From Auraticoccus monumenti (GTDB taxonomy: Bacteria > Actinomycetota > Actinomycetes > Propionibacteriales > Propionibacteriaceae): a DNA stretch of 64,000 bases. The translations under genes and the position numbers were made by a program. The notes below the pieces were generated by a model. That model did not search any database. It saw only the letters and a list, made by a program, of their open reading frames with translations, and was not told the DNA's origin. Every line of letters begins with the position of its first letter. The stretch's first letter is position 1. This document shows positions 17,008 to 25,248 of this stretch, one piece after another. The stretch covers positions 1,860,001-1,924,000 of the forward strand of contig NZ_LT629688.1 in NCBI RefSeq assembly GCF_900101785.1, in the 5' to 3' direction.

Positions 17008-19488
17008 ATGAGCCAGCCAGACCTCTTCGCCAGCCTCCCGCCATCGACCGACCGCGCCCCGGCCCCGGTGGCCGCCGTCGTCGAGGACGCCGGGGAGCGC
17101 GCCGCCCGCCGGCGCGCGCTCACCGAGCACGACCTGCTGGAGGGGCTGAACGGGCCGCAGCGCCAGGCGGTCACCCACGAGGGCGGCCCGGTGCTGGTGG
17201 TCGCCGGCGCCGGCTCGGGCAAGACCCGGGTGCTCACCCGGCGGATCGCCTGGCTGGTCAGCCAGCGCGGCATCCACCCGGGATCGGTGCTGGCCATCAC
17301 CTTCACCAACAAGGCGGCCGCGGAGATGCGGCACCGGGTGGCCGACCTGGTCGGGAACCGCGCCCGGCTGATGTGGGTCTCCACCTTCCACTCCGCCTGC
17401 GTGCGGATCCTGCGCCAGGAGGTCGGCCGCTTCGGGTTCACCCGCACCTTCTCCATCTACGACGACACCGACGCCAAGCGGCTGATGACCCTGGTCTGCC
17501 GCGACCTCGACCTGGACCCGAAGCGCTACCCGGTGCGAGGGGTCATGAACTGGGTGTCGAACCTCAAGAACGAGCTGGTGGACCACGAGTCGGCCGGTTC
17601 CCACGTCGGCTCGGCGCAGGAGGAGCCCTACGTCGAGGCCTACCGGACCTACCAGCAGCGGCTCCGGGCCGCCAACGCGCTGGACTTCGACGACCTGATC
17701 ATGACGACCGTCCACCTGCTGCAGGCCTTCCCCGACGTCCGCGAGCAGTACCGGCGCCGGTTCCGCCACGTCCTGGTCGACGAGTACCAGGACACCAACC
17801 ACGCCCAGTACGCCCTGGTGCGCGAGCTGAGCGGTGTGGACGCCTCCGGCGACGCGAACGCGATCGAGGCGCCGGGGCTGATGGTGGTGGGGGACTCCGA
17901 CCAGTCCATCTACGCCTTCCGCGGCGCCACCATCCGCAACATCCTGGACTTCTCCAGCGACTTCCCGGGGGCGGAGACGATCCTGCTGGAGCAGAACTAC
18001 CGCTCGACCCAGACCATCCTGAGCGCGGCCAACGCGGTCATCGTCCGCAACGCCGACCGCCCCGAGAAGCGGCTGTGGTCCGACTCCGGGGACGGGGCGC
18101 TGATCACCGGCTACGTGGCCGACACCGAGCACGACGAGGCCCAGTTCGTGGCCGGGGAGATCGACCGGCTGACCGACGAGGGCACCACCAGGCCGGGGGA
18201 CACGGCCGTCTTCTACCGCACCAACGCCCAGTCCCGGGCCTTCGAGGACGTCTTCATCCGGGTCGGGCTGCCCTACAAGGTGGTCGGCGGGGTCCGCTTC
18301 TACGAGCGCCGCGAGGTGCGTGACGCCATCTCCTACCTCCGCGCCATCGCCAACCGCGCCGACGACGTGTCGACGCGGCGGGTGCTCAACGTGCCGAAGC
18401 GGGGGATCGGCGACCGGGCCGAGGCGGCCATCGCCCAGCTCGCCGAGCGCGAGCAGGTCTCCTTCGGCGAGGCGCTGCGGCGCAGCGACCGGGCGCAGGG
18501 GCTGGCCACCCGCTCGCTGAAGCAGATCCAGGCCTTCACCGCGGTGCTGGACGCCCACGAGCAGATGGTCGCCGACGGCGTCCCCGCCGACCAGGTGCTC
18601 ACCTCGATCCTGCAGGAGTCGGGCTACCTGGAGGAGCTGCAGAACAGCAAGGACCCGCAGGACGAGACCCGGCTGGAGAACCTGGTCGAGCTGGTCTCGG
18701 TGGCCGCGGAGTTCGTGGCCGGCGCGCACGCCCAGGACATCACCGCCGAGGTGCTGGCGGCCGAGGCCGTGGCCGACGGCGCCACCGACGCCGAGGCGGT
18801 GGAGCTGGGTGAGGCGCTGGCCGAGGCGGCACCGGAGCCGGACGACTCCCTGCCCGCCTTCCTGGAGCGGATCGCTCTCGTCGCGGACTCCGACCAGATC
18901 CCCGATGCCGCCGAGGACGGTGGCGTGGTCACCCTGATGACCCTGCACACCGCCAAGGGGCTGGAGTTCGACACCGTCTTCCTCACCGGCTGCGAGGACG
19001 GGGTGTTCCCGCACCAGCGCGCCCTGACCGACCGCTCGGAGCTGGAGGAGGAGCGCCGGCTGGCCTACGTGGGCATCACCCGCGCCCGCAAGCGGCTGCA
19101 CATCTCCCGCGCCGTGGTCCGGACGGCCTGGGGTGCGCCCCAGTACAACCCGCCGAGCCGCTTCATCGAGGAGATCCCGTCCCACCTCTACGACTGGCGC
19201 CGCACCGGGGCGGCCGTGGCCAGCTGGGCGAGCACCTCGGCCACCCGCCGCAACGAGGCCGACAGCTCGCTCGGGAGCTGGCGCAGCACCGTGGGCTACG
19301 GGGCGCGTCCGACCGTGAAGACCGTGCCGTCGCTGGACGCCGGCGACCGGGTGCTCCACACCACCTTCGGGATGGGCACGGTGATCGCCACCTCCGGGGC
19401 CGGGGACGGGGCCAAGGCCGACGTCGACTTCGGGTCGGTCGGGGTCAAGCGGCTCTCGCTCAAGCACGCGCCGCTGGAGAAGCTGTAG
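17008..19488 (+). CDS. pcrA: ATP-dependent DNA helicase, PcrA/UvrD family
   Basis: An 826-residue superfamily 1A helicase acting in excision repair and clearance of recombination intermediates. The order of motifs is complete: Walker A AGAGSGKTRVLTRRI (about 68), ITFTNKAAAEM, Walker B VDEYQDTNHAQYAL, GDSDQSIYAFRGA, QNYRSTQTIL, TLHTAKGLEFDTVF and AYVGITRARKRL. An acidic insert lies near residues 570-615, and the C-terminus (about 760-826) has the Tudor-like VLHTTFGMGTVIATSGAG seen in PcrA. ATG 17008 gives the usual short N-terminus and lies behind a -10 hexamer. Confidence 0.96.
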   Translation: MSQPDLFASLPPSTDRAPAPVAAVVEDAGERAARRRALTEHDLLEGLNGPQRQAVTHEGGPVLVVAGAGSGKTRVLTRRIAWLVSQRGIHPGSVLAITFTNKAAAEMRHRVADLVGNRARLMWVSTFHSACVRILRQEVGRFGFTRTFSIYDDTDAKRLMTLVCRDLDLDPKRYPVRGVMNWVSNLKNELVDHESAGSHVGSAQEEPYVEAYRTYQQRLRAANALDFDDLIMTTVHLLQAFPDVREQYRRRFRHVLVDEYQDTNHAQYALVRELSGVDASGDANAIEAPGLMVVGDSDQSIYAFRGATIRNILDFSSDFPGAETILLEQNYRSTQTILSAANAVIVRNADRPEKRLWSDSGDGALITGYVADTEHDEAQFVAGEIDRLTDEGTTRPGDTAVFYRTNAQSRAFEDVFIRVGLPYKVVGGVRFYERREVRDAISYLRAIANRADDVSTRRVLNVPKRGIGDRAEAAIAQLAEREQVSFGEALRRSDRAQGLATRSLKQIQAFTAVLDAHEQMVADGVPADQVLTSILQESGYLEELQNSKDPQDETRLENLVELVSVAAEFVAGAHAQDITAEVLAAEAVADGATDAEAVELGEALAEAAPEPDDSLPAFLERIALVADSDQIPDAAEDGGVVTLMTLHTAKGLEFDTVFLTGCEDGVFPHQRALTDRSELEEERRLAYVGITRARKRLHISRAVVRTAWGAPQYNPPSRFIEEIPSHLYDWRRTGAAVASWASTSATRRNEADSSLGSWRSTVGYGARPTVKTVPSLDAGDRVLHTTFGMGTVIATSGAGDGAKADVDFGSVGVKRLSLKHAPLEKL

Positions 19489-19523
19489 CCCTGCCGTTGG
19501 TGCCCGGGACGGCCGTCGTCGCC

Positions 19524-19560
19524 GACCCGGGGGGCCGGACCGGTGACCGGGGTCCGGGTC
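19524..19560. terminator. possible terminator between pcrA and ridA
   Basis: A GACCCGG/CCGGGTC stem (19524-19530 with 19554-19560) competes with CCGGACC/GGTCCGG (19535-19541 with 19551-19557). It lies between convergent genes and overlaps the last codon of the RidA gene. Confidence 0.4.
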
Positions 19561-19978
19561 AGGACTCCTGACCGAGGTAGGCGGTGACGGCGATCTCGAT
19601 CCGCATCCCCGCCAGGCCGAACGCGGTCACGCCGACCTGGGTCCAGATGGGGGCGCGGTCACCCATCCGGGCCCGGAGCTGTTCCACCAGGACCCGGTTG
19701 TGGCTGTCACCGATCGCCTCGCCCTCGGCCAGGTGGTAGGTGGTCATCGACACCACGTCCGGCCAGCCGGCCCCGGCGGTAGCCAGCGTGCGCTCGACGT
19801 TGTCGAAGGCCTGCACGATCTCGTCCTCGAGGCGCTCGGGCAGCTGCGTCTGGTCGTCCCAGCCACCCTGGCCGGAGGTCTCGACGCGGTCGCCGATGCG
19901 GACGGCCTGGCTGTAGTGGAGCAGGTCCCGGTGGCGCTGCCCGTAACCGGGCGTGAGCAGGAATTGGGGCTGGGGCAT
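19559..19978 (-). CDS. RidA-family (YjgF/Rid) protein
   Basis: A 139-residue protein of the Rid superfamily: SQAVRIGDRVETSGQGGWD, EIVQAFDNVERTLATAGAGWPDVVSMTTYH, then IWTQVGVTAFGLAGMRIEIAVTAY. The Arg of the imine-hydrolysing RidA consensus falls in the expected terminal region (GMRIEI), but the wording is closer to Rid subgroups without proven deaminase activity. ATG 19978 is preferred over 20008 because GAAGGA sits nine bases upstream and 20008 falls inside the operator. It is divergent from a MarR gene with two operator dyads between them. Confidence 0.85.
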   Translation of the reverse strand: MPQPQFLLTPGYGQRHRDLLHYSQAVRIGDRVETSGQGGWDDQTQLPERLEDEIVQAFDNVERTLATAGAGWPDVVSMTTYHLAEGEAIGDSHNRVLVEQLRARMGDRAPIWTQVGVTAFGLAGMRIEIAVTAYLGQES

Positions 19979-20000
19979 GGCGGGGTGTCCTTCGTGATGT

Positions 20001-20050
20001 GACTTCAAGGATGAACTGGAACCGAGACTACGTGCTTCATCCTTGAAGTC
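20001..20050. promoter_or_regulatory. paired MarR operators between ridA and marR
   Basis: A perfect 15-bp inverted pair (20001-20015 with 20036-20050). Each half contains its own TTCA-N4-TGAA dyad (20004-20015 and 20036-20047), so it reads as two operators 32 bases apart. One covers the ridA transcription start, the other its -35 region and the region upstream of marR. Confidence 0.8.
20025..20030 (-). promoter_or_regulatory. -10 element of the RidA gene
   Basis: TAGTCT on the minus strand lies between the two dyads, about 46 bases from the ATG. Bound repressor would block it. Confidence 0.5.
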
Positions 20051-20066
20051 AAGGCCGGGTGCGGCC

Positions 20067-20072
20067 TAGGGT
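20067..20072 (+). promoter_or_regulatory. -10 element of the first marR gene
   Basis: TAGGGT lies 7 bases before GTG 20080. This decides the start over the in-frame GTG codons at 20059 and 20071. Confidence 0.6.
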
Positions 20073-20079
20073 GGCGCCC

Positions 20080-20571
20080 GTGGACGACGACCAGGGGCCC
20101 GACGCCGGCGGTCGCGAGCCGGTGCGGTGGCTCGACGCGGGGGAGAAGGAGGCCTGGAGCGGGCTGGCCTCCCTCATGCTGCTGCTGCCCGGACGTCTGG
20201 AGGCGCCGCTCCGTGCGGCCAGCGGCATGACGCTGTTCGAGTACCTGGCGCTCAGCCACGTCTCGGAGGCCCCCGGGCGCCGGCTGCGGATGGGTGAGCT
20301 GGCCTTCCTGGCCAACGGGTCGCTCTCGCGGCTGTCGAACGTGGTGAAGCGGCTGGAGCAGCGGGGTTGGCTGGAGCGCTCGCCCGACCCCGACGACGGC
20401 CGCTACACCCTCGCTGCCCTCACCGAAGCCGGGTACGAGGCGGTGGTCCAGGCCGCCCCCGTGCACCTGCGGGCGGTGCGCCTGCTGGTGCTGGACCACC
20501 TGTCGGTCACGGAGCAGCGGGCCCTGGCCCGCATCGCGGGCAAGCTCCGTGACTCCGCCTGGCCCACCTGA
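20080..20571 (+). CDS. MarR-family transcriptional regulator
   Basis: A 163-residue dimeric winged-helix repressor. The DNA-binding part is MTLFEYLALSHVSEAPGRRLRMGELAFLANGSLSRLSNVVKRLEQRGWLERSPDPDDGRYT-like in layout: helix-turn-helix at about 62-90 and a wing with DPDDGRY. The start is set by TAGGGT seven bases upstream. Two TTCA-N4-TGAA dyads lie between it and the divergent RidA gene, so it probably represses both. It is related to the second MarR gene at 51535. The ligand is unknown. Confidence 0.87.
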   Translation: MDDDQGPDAGGREPVRWLDAGEKEAWSGLASLMLLLPGRLEAPLRAASGMTLFEYLALSHVSEAPGRRLRMGELAFLANGSLSRLSNVVKRLEQRGWLERSPDPDDGRYTLAALTEAGYEAVVQAAPVHLRAVRLLVLDHLSVTEQRALARIAGKLRDSAWPT

Positions 20572-20658
20572 CCCTGCCGCCCGGTTGCGGGGCGACTCGC
20601 CGCTCGTGGTCGTCAGGACGCCATGGGTCACGACCACTCGCGGCCACTCGCCCCAGGT

Positions 20659-20790
20659 TCAGGACGGAGTCCCTGAGCTGGACCGGTCGCGCAGGAACGT
20701 GCGGACGTCCTCGGTCAGCAGGGGGGCTCCTCGAGGGCGGCGACGTGCGGTGTCCCCGGGGTGCGCCACCGGAGAAGGGGCCGCCGGGGT
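20659..20790 (-). pseudogene. possible 3' remnant of an alpha/beta hydrolase gene
   Basis: One minus-strand frame reads TPGTPHVAALEEPP, the usual wording around the catalytic His of alpha/beta hydrolases. It breaks at a run of six C, where the next frame continues LLTEDVRTFLRDRSSS to a stop at 20659. Joining the two with a one-base shift gives a plausible hydrolase C-terminus. The rest of the gene is missing, so this is probably a decayed fragment. The evidence is short. Confidence 0.35.
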
Positions 20791-20851
20791 CGGTCCGTCC
20801 CCGACGGCACCCGGCCGGCGCAGGCCACCAGGACGAGGACCGGAGACGCAC

Positions 20852-20882
20852 CACGGCCCCCACCTCTTCGGCGGGGGCCGTG
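20852..20882 (-). terminator. terminator of the M23 peptidase gene
   Basis: A perfect 10-bp stem (20852-20861 with 20873-20882, CACGGCCCCC/GGGGGCCGTG) with an 11-base loop, 35 bases after the stop codon. Confidence 0.75.
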
Positions 20883-20916
20883 TCTGTGCGATCTGGCTGC
20901 TGTCAGCGGCGAGGCA

Positions 20917-22092
20917 TCAGAGCCGAACGCCCTGGGCCAGCATCCAGACGTAGGGGTCCTTGGACGAGTAGACGTCCCCAGGAGCGGCGCCCGCCGGATA
21001 CCACTCGAAGTGGAGGTGCGGGCCGAAGGTGCGGCCGGTCATGCCGACCACGCCGACGAGCGTGCCGGCCTTGACCTGCTGGCCGGGGCTCACGGCCGTG
21101 CTGGCCATGTGGGCGTAGAGCGTGTGGCTGCCGTCGGCGTGCTTGACCACGACGTGGATGCCGGCCCAGCCGGCGCCCGAGGCGGGGCCCACCACGACGC
21201 CGTCGGCGGCCGCACGGATCGGGGTGCCGATCGGGGCCGAGAGGTCCATGCCGGTGTGGTAGCGCGACCAGGAGCCGACCGCACCCCAGCGGGCGGCGAT
21301 GGAGTAGCTGCCGCCGGAGATGGGGCTGGTGCCGCCGCCGGCGCCCAGCTGGGCGGCGTCGAACTCGTGGTCGGGCTCGTCCGAGGTGGTCTCGGCGGTC
21401 CCGGTGTCCTCGGTGGGGCTCTCGCTGACGAGGGTGCCCGTGGCCTGCTCGGCCTTGCGGCGCTCCTCCTCGGCCTTCTTCTTCTCCTCGGCGGCCTTCT
21501 TCTCGGCGGCCTTCTTCTCCTCGGCCTTGATCCGCTCGTCCTCGGCCTCGATGGCCTCGGTGGTCGACTCGAGCTCCTCGGCCCGGTCGTCCTGGATCGC
21601 CTTGCGGGAGGTGGTGACCACCTTGTCGTCGACCTTGAGCAGCTCGCTCTGACGCTCGGCCACCTCCTTGGCGGCGATGGCCTTGTCCAGCTCGACCCGG
21701 ACGGAGTTGCGGCTCTCGCGGTTGTCGCGGCCGCTGAAGGAGTCCAGCGTGCCGCCGTCGTCGCTGGCGTCGTCGGAGGAGGCGGCCTCGCGCTCGCTCG
21801 CCTGGGCGGCGGTCTGGTTGGCCTTGCTCAGGCCGGCGGCGCGCGGGGCGGGCTCGGCCCGGGTGACGTCAGGGCTGTCGGCGGTGAGGGAGGAGCGGGC
21901 GTCGACCTGGTTGGACTGCGCCGCGGAGGTGAGGCTGACCGAGCCGGCGACCCCGAGGCCGAGGACGGAGATCGCCAGGGCGGCCAGGCCGTGGGTGAGG
22001 ATGCCGGAGGAGGAGGACGGCGCGGGAGGCGTCGGCGACTCGTCGGCGAGCGCCCTGCGAGCCTTGGCCCGGCGGAACGATCTTGCGGACAC
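20917..22092 (-). CDS. M23-family cell-wall endopeptidase with coiled-coil stalk
   Basis: A 391-residue exported protein. A basic N-terminus and one membrane/signal helix (about 32-55, GILTHGLAALAISVLGLGVAGSV) are followed by a charged coiled-coil region (about 120-225) containing a Lys/Glu/Ala repeat, then the LytM/M23 domain. Zinc ligands are visible as YHTGMD and HLHFEWYP, with TLYAHM between. It should cut peptidoglycan cross-links, although the paired coiled coil recalls regulators such as EnvC. GTG 22092 was chosen because GAGGAG lies five bases upstream; the 22149 start has no such site. Confidence 0.87.
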   Translation of the reverse strand: MSARSFRRAKARRALADESPTPPAPSSSSGILTHGLAALAISVLGLGVAGSVSLTSAAQSNQVDARSSLTADSPDVTRAEPAPRAAGLSKANQTAAQASEREAASSDDASDDGGTLDSFSGRDNRESRNSVRVELDKAIAAKEVAERQSELLKVDDKVVTTSRKAIQDDRAEELESTTEAIEAEDERIKAEEKKAAEKKAAEEKKKAEEERRKAEQATGTLVSESPTEDTGTAETTSDEPDHEFDAAQLGAGGGTSPISGGSYSIAARWGAVGSWSRYHTGMDLSAPIGTPIRAAADGVVVGPASGAGWAGIHVVVKHADGSHTLYAHMASTAVSPGQQVKAGTLVGVVGMTGRTFGPHLHFEWYPAGAAPGDVYSSKDPYVWMLAQGVRL

Positions 22093-22200
22093 GCACTCTC
22101 CTCGGAACGACGACAACGGTGGTACCTCACGGCCTCGGGACCTGGGCAACCTGGTCGACGACAGCGACCTCTGTACCCCGTTGACCCCGACTGAGCCGCA

Positions 22201-22206
22201 ACCTTA
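22201..22206 (-). promoter_or_regulatory. extended -10 promoter of the M23 gene
   Basis: TGC-TAAGGT on the minus strand, giving a 5' leader of about 100 bases. No c-di-AMP (ydaO-type) riboswitch signature was found in the leader. Confidence 0.45.
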
Positions 22207-22286
22207 GCAATTCTCAGGTTCTCCTCCAAGTCCTGTGCGCAAGCGTGTGAGTCGGGTCACCCCGGGACCGCCCCGGCGACCGCGGT

Positions 22287-22292
22287 TAGGGT
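22287..22292 (+). promoter_or_regulatory. -10 element of the B12-binding subunit gene
   Basis: TAGGGT lies 7 bases before GTG 22300. It favours this codon over the in-frame GTG at 22291. Confidence 0.6.
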
Positions 22293-22299
22293 GGCTGAC

Positions 22300-22791
22300 G
22301 TGAGCAACGACGTGCCGGCCGGACCCCTCGACGACGACGTCGAGGACACCGCAGCGAGCCCCGTCGAGCCGTCCTCCGAGGTGCGCCGACCGCCGATCCG
22401 GGTGGTGGTGGCCAAGCCCGGTCTGGACGGTCACGACCGGGGCGCCAAGGTCGTGGCCCGGGCCCTGCGCGACGCCGGCATGGAGGTCGTCTACACCGGG
22501 CTGCACCAGACCCCGGAGCAGATCGTGGCCACCGCGCTGGCCGAGGACGCCGACGCCATCGGCCTCTCGGTGCTCTCCGGGGCCCACATGACCGTGTTCC
22601 CCCGGGTGGTGGAGCTGCTGCGGGCCGAGGACGCCACCGACATCGTGGTCTTCGGGGGCGGCATCATCCCCGAGGCCGACCGGCAGCCGCTGGCCGAGCT
22701 GGGGGTGGCGCAGATCTTCACCCCGGGCGCGACGATGGCCGACATCGTGGCCTGGGTCGAGGCGAACTGCCGGACCCGCCGGAGCTGGTGA
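22300..22791 (+). CDS. cobalamin-binding small subunit of an acyl-CoA mutase
   Basis: A 163-residue stand-alone B12-binding domain of the methylmalonyl-CoA mutase type. After an acidic 30-residue N-terminus comes [16 protein letters not shown] with the cobalt-ligand His45 in DxHxxG, then GLSVLSGAH (the SxL motif) and [11 protein letters not shown] (GG motif). It has no mutase barrel. The only barrel subunit in this window is the gene at 40412, 18 kb away, so the two probably assemble into a split enzyme. It is next to sucC-sucD, which use succinyl-CoA. GTG 22300 was chosen on the -10 spacing. Confidence 0.88.
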   Translation: MSNDVPAGPLDDDVEDTAASPVEPSSEVRRPPIRVVVAKPGLDGHDRGAKVVARALRDAGMEVVYTGLHQTPEQIVATALAEDADAIGLSVLSGAHMTVFPRVVELLRAEDATDIVVFGGGIIPEADRQPLAELGVAQIFTPGATMADIVAWVEANCRTRRSW

Positions 22792-22843
22792 GCCGGCCCG
22801 TCCGGTCCCCGGTCGGGTAAGACCTCTGCACCGGGTGGGCTCA

Positions 22844-22874
22844 TTGGCCGCCGTCCCGGTGCGGACGTTAGGCT
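22844..22874 (+). promoter_or_regulatory. promoter of sucC-sucD
   Basis: TTGGCC (22844-22849), a 19-base spacer and TAGGCT (22869-22874). Transcription would begin about 180 bases before sucC, leaving a structured leader. Confidence 0.45.
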
Positions 22875-22979
22875 CGACCACACGCAGCCGAGCAGCGACG
22901 CCCGCCTGCGTCGAGCGAGGCGTCCCCGGTGGGGACCGTCCGACTCTCCCGCCACGCGCGGGGTGCGCTCGATTCTCTC

Positions 22980-23038
22980 GGCCGGACGCGCCCCGACGGG
23001 CACGTCCGGCCCTGGACGGACAGGGGGCGAGAGCCCCC
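22980..23038 (+). promoter_or_regulatory. two hairpins in the sucC 5' leader
   Basis: A 9-bp stem (22980-22988 with 23003-23011, GGCCGGACG/CGTCCGGCC) and a 6-bp GGGGGC-GAGA-GCCCCC tetraloop hairpin (23023-23038). The latter ends eight bases before the GGATGGA ribosome site. They may tune mRNA stability or translation. No known riboswitch was recognised. Confidence 0.4.
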
Positions 23039-23058
23039 GGAATCAGGATGGAATCGTC

Positions 23059-24234
23059 GTGGATCTCTACGAATACCAGGCGCGCGACCTGTTCGAGGCG
23101 CATGGCGTACCGGTGCTCCGGGGCATCACCGTCACCACGCCGGAGGAGGCGGGGGCGGCTGCGGCCGAGCTCGGCACCCCCGTGGTCGTGGTGAAGGCCC
23201 AGGTGAAGACCGGTGGCCGTGGCAAGGCCGGTGGCGTCAAGGTCGCCAAGAGCCCCGCCGAGGCGGCGGAGAAGGCCGAGCAGATCCTGGGCCTGGACAT
23301 CAAGGGCCACGTGGTGCAGAAGGTGATGGTCGCCGAGGGCGCCGACATCGCCGAGGAGTACTACTTCTCCCTGCTGCTGGACCGCGCCAACCGCACCTAC
23401 CTGGCGATGTGCAGCGTCGAGGGCGGGATGGACATCGAGCAGCTGGCCGTGGAGCGCCCCGACGCCCTGGCCAAGGTCTCCGTGGACCCGGTGGTGGGCA
23501 TCGACCGCGCCAAGGCCGACGAGATCGTCGCCGCCGCCGGTTTCGCCGAGGCCGACCGCGACCAGGTGGCCGAGGTGCTGATCACCCTGGGCAGGGTCTA
23601 CGTCGAGAGCGACGCCACCCTGGTCGAGGTCAACCCGCTGGTGAAGACCGCCGACGGCACGATCCTGGCCCTGGACGGCAAGGTGACGCTGGACGAGAAC
23701 GCGGAGTTCCGCCACCCCGAGCACGCCGAGCTGCACGACGTCGCCGCGGCCGACCCGCTGGAGCTGAAGGCCAAGGAGAAGGGCCTCAACTACGTCAAGC
23801 TGGACGGCTCGGTCGGCATCATCGGCAACGGCGCCGGGCTCGTGATGAGCACCCTGGACGTCGTCGCCTACGCCGGCGAGGAGTTCCCCGGCGCCCCCAA
23901 GCCGGCCAACTTCCTCGACATCGGCGGCGGCGCCAGCGCCGAGGTGATGGCCGACGGCCTGGAGATCATCCTGGGTGACGCCCAGGTCAAGAGCGTCTTC
24001 GTCAACGTCTTCGGCGGCATCACCGCATGCGACGCGGTGGCCAACGGCATCGTCCAGGCCTTCGAGATCCTCAAGGGCCACGGCGCGCAGGTGAAGCCGC
24101 TGGTCGTCCGGCTGGACGGCAACAACGCCGAGCTGGGGCGCCAGATCCTCACCGACGCGGACCTCCCCGGCCTGGAGCAGGTCGACACGATGGACGGTGC
24201 GGCCCGCCGCGCCGCCGAGCTGGCTACGAGCTGA
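23059..24234 (+). CDS. sucC: succinyl-CoA synthetase, beta subunit
   Basis: A 391-residue ADP-forming subunit of the TCA-cycle enzyme making succinate, CoA and ATP from succinyl-CoA. An ATP-grasp fold covers residues 1-235 ([45 protein letters not shown]), followed by the CoA-ligase-like domain ([21 protein letters not shown]). The GTG start is set by the family N-terminus and GGATGGA upstream. sucD follows after 12 bases. Confidence 0.96.
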   Translation: MDLYEYQARDLFEAHGVPVLRGITVTTPEEAGAAAAELGTPVVVVKAQVKTGGRGKAGGVKVAKSPAEAAEKAEQILGLDIKGHVVQKVMVAEGADIAEEYYFSLLLDRANRTYLAMCSVEGGMDIEQLAVERPDALAKVSVDPVVGIDRAKADEIVAAAGFAEADRDQVAEVLITLGRVYVESDATLVEVNPLVKTADGTILALDGKVTLDENAEFRHPEHAELHDVAAADPLELKAKEKGLNYVKLDGSVGIIGNGAGLVMSTLDVVAYAGEEFPGAPKPANFLDIGGGASAEVMADGLEIILGDAQVKSVFVNVFGGITACDAVANGIVQAFEILKGHGAQVKPLVVRLDGNNAELGRQILTDADLPGLEQVDTMDGAARRAAELATS

Positions 24235-24246
24235 AGGGCGACTGAC

Positions 24247-25137
24247 ATGGCTATCTTCCTGAATTCCGACTCCCGGGTCATCGTCCAGGGCATGACCGGC
24301 TCCGAGGGCATGAAGCACACCCAGCTCATGCTGAAGTCCGGCACCACCATCGTGGGCGGCGTGAACCCCAAGAAGGCCGGCCAGACGGTCGACTTCGAGG
24401 GCGGCGTGACCATCCCCGTCTTCGGCACCGTCGCGGAGGCCGTCGAGCAGGCCCGGGCCAACGTCTCGGTGATCTTCGTCCCGGCCCGTTTCACCAAGGC
24501 CGCGGCCGTGGAGGCCATCGAGGCCGGCATCCCGCTGGCCGTCGTCATCACCGAGGGCGTCCCCGTCAAGGACACCGCCGAGATCTGGAGCCTGGCCAAG
24601 GACAGCAGCACCCGGGTGATCGGCCCGAACTGCCCCGGTCTGATCACCCCCGGCACCTCCAACGCCGGCATCATCCCGGCCAGCATCACCAACGCCGGAC
24701 GGATCGGGCTGGTCTCGAAGTCCGGCACGCTGACCTACCAGATGATGTACGAGCTGCGTGACTTCGGCATCTCCACGGCCGTCGGCATCGGTGGCGACCC
24801 GGTCATCGGGACGACCCACATCGACTGCCTGCAGGCGTTCCAGGACGACCCCGACACCGACGCCATCGTGATGATCGGCGAGATCGGCGGCGACGCCGAG
24901 GAGCGGGCGGCGGAGTACATCAAGGCCAACGTGACCAAGCCGGTCGTCGGCTACGTCGCCGGCTTCACCGCCCCCGAGGGCAAGACCATGGGCCACGCCG
25001 GCGCCATCGTCTCCGGCTCGGCCGGCACCGCGGCGGCCAAGAAGGAGGCCCTCGAGGCCGCCGGCGTCAAGGTCGGCAAGACCCCCAGCGAGACCGCCTC
25101 GCTGATGCGCGACATCATGGCCTCCCTGAGCGCCTGA
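24247..25137 (+). CDS. sucD: succinyl-CoA synthetase, alpha subunit
   Basis: A 296-residue CoA-binding subunit with the N-terminal Rossmann CoA domain ([14 protein letters not shown]) and the phospho-histidine site in [15 protein letters not shown] (about 245). The motif GPNCPG sits in the middle. It works with SucC. A long hairpin terminator follows immediately. The B12 mutase subunit upstream would feed succinyl-CoA if the mutase uses methylmalonyl-CoA, which is not proven here. Confidence 0.96.
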   Translation: MAIFLNSDSRVIVQGMTGSEGMKHTQLMLKSGTTIVGGVNPKKAGQTVDFEGGVTIPVFGTVAEAVEQARANVSVIFVPARFTKAAAVEAIEAGIPLAVVITEGVPVKDTAEIWSLAKDSSTRVIGPNCPGLITPGTSNAGIIPASITNAGRIGLVSKSGTLTYQMMYELRDFGISTAVGIGGDPVIGTTHIDCLQAFQDDPDTDAIVMIGEIGGDAEERAAEYIKANVTKPVVGYVAGFTAPEGKTMGHAGAIVSGSAGTAAAKKEALEAAGVKVGKTPSETASLMRDIMASLSA

Positions 25138-25138
25138 C

Positions 25139-25195
25139 CCCGCACGTCGCAGCGGCCCGCACCCCTCGGGGGTGCGGGCCGCTGCGACGTGCGGG
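25139..25195 (+). terminator. 27-bp perfect hairpin after sucD
   Basis: The arms 25139-25165 and 25169-25195 are fully complementary with a TCG loop. It starts one base after the sucD stop codon and ends 53 bases before the convergent gene, so it probably terminates both. Confidence 0.85.
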
Positions 25196-25248
25196 CTGCG
25201 GGGCCGTGACCGCAGGGGTCGGGCGCCGAGCCCGGGGGAGGAGGGCGC

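Larger units (their letters stand above)
20572..20916. other. 345-base region without an intact gene
   Basis: It holds a possible hydrolase remnant (20659-20790, minus strand) and the terminator of the M23 peptidase gene (20852-20882). Nothing else was recognised. Confidence 0.5.

Noticed and set aside
22093-22195. Possible ydaO (c-di-AMP) riboswitch before the M23 peptidase, as found in some actinobacteria
   Set aside because: The conserved core sequences of that riboswitch are not present in the leader.
22204-24996. A 930-codon minus-strand frame across the B12 subunit, sucC and sucD
   Set aside because: The sense-strand genes are certain; the antisense product is a low-complexity His/Gly/Leu/Val string without any domain.
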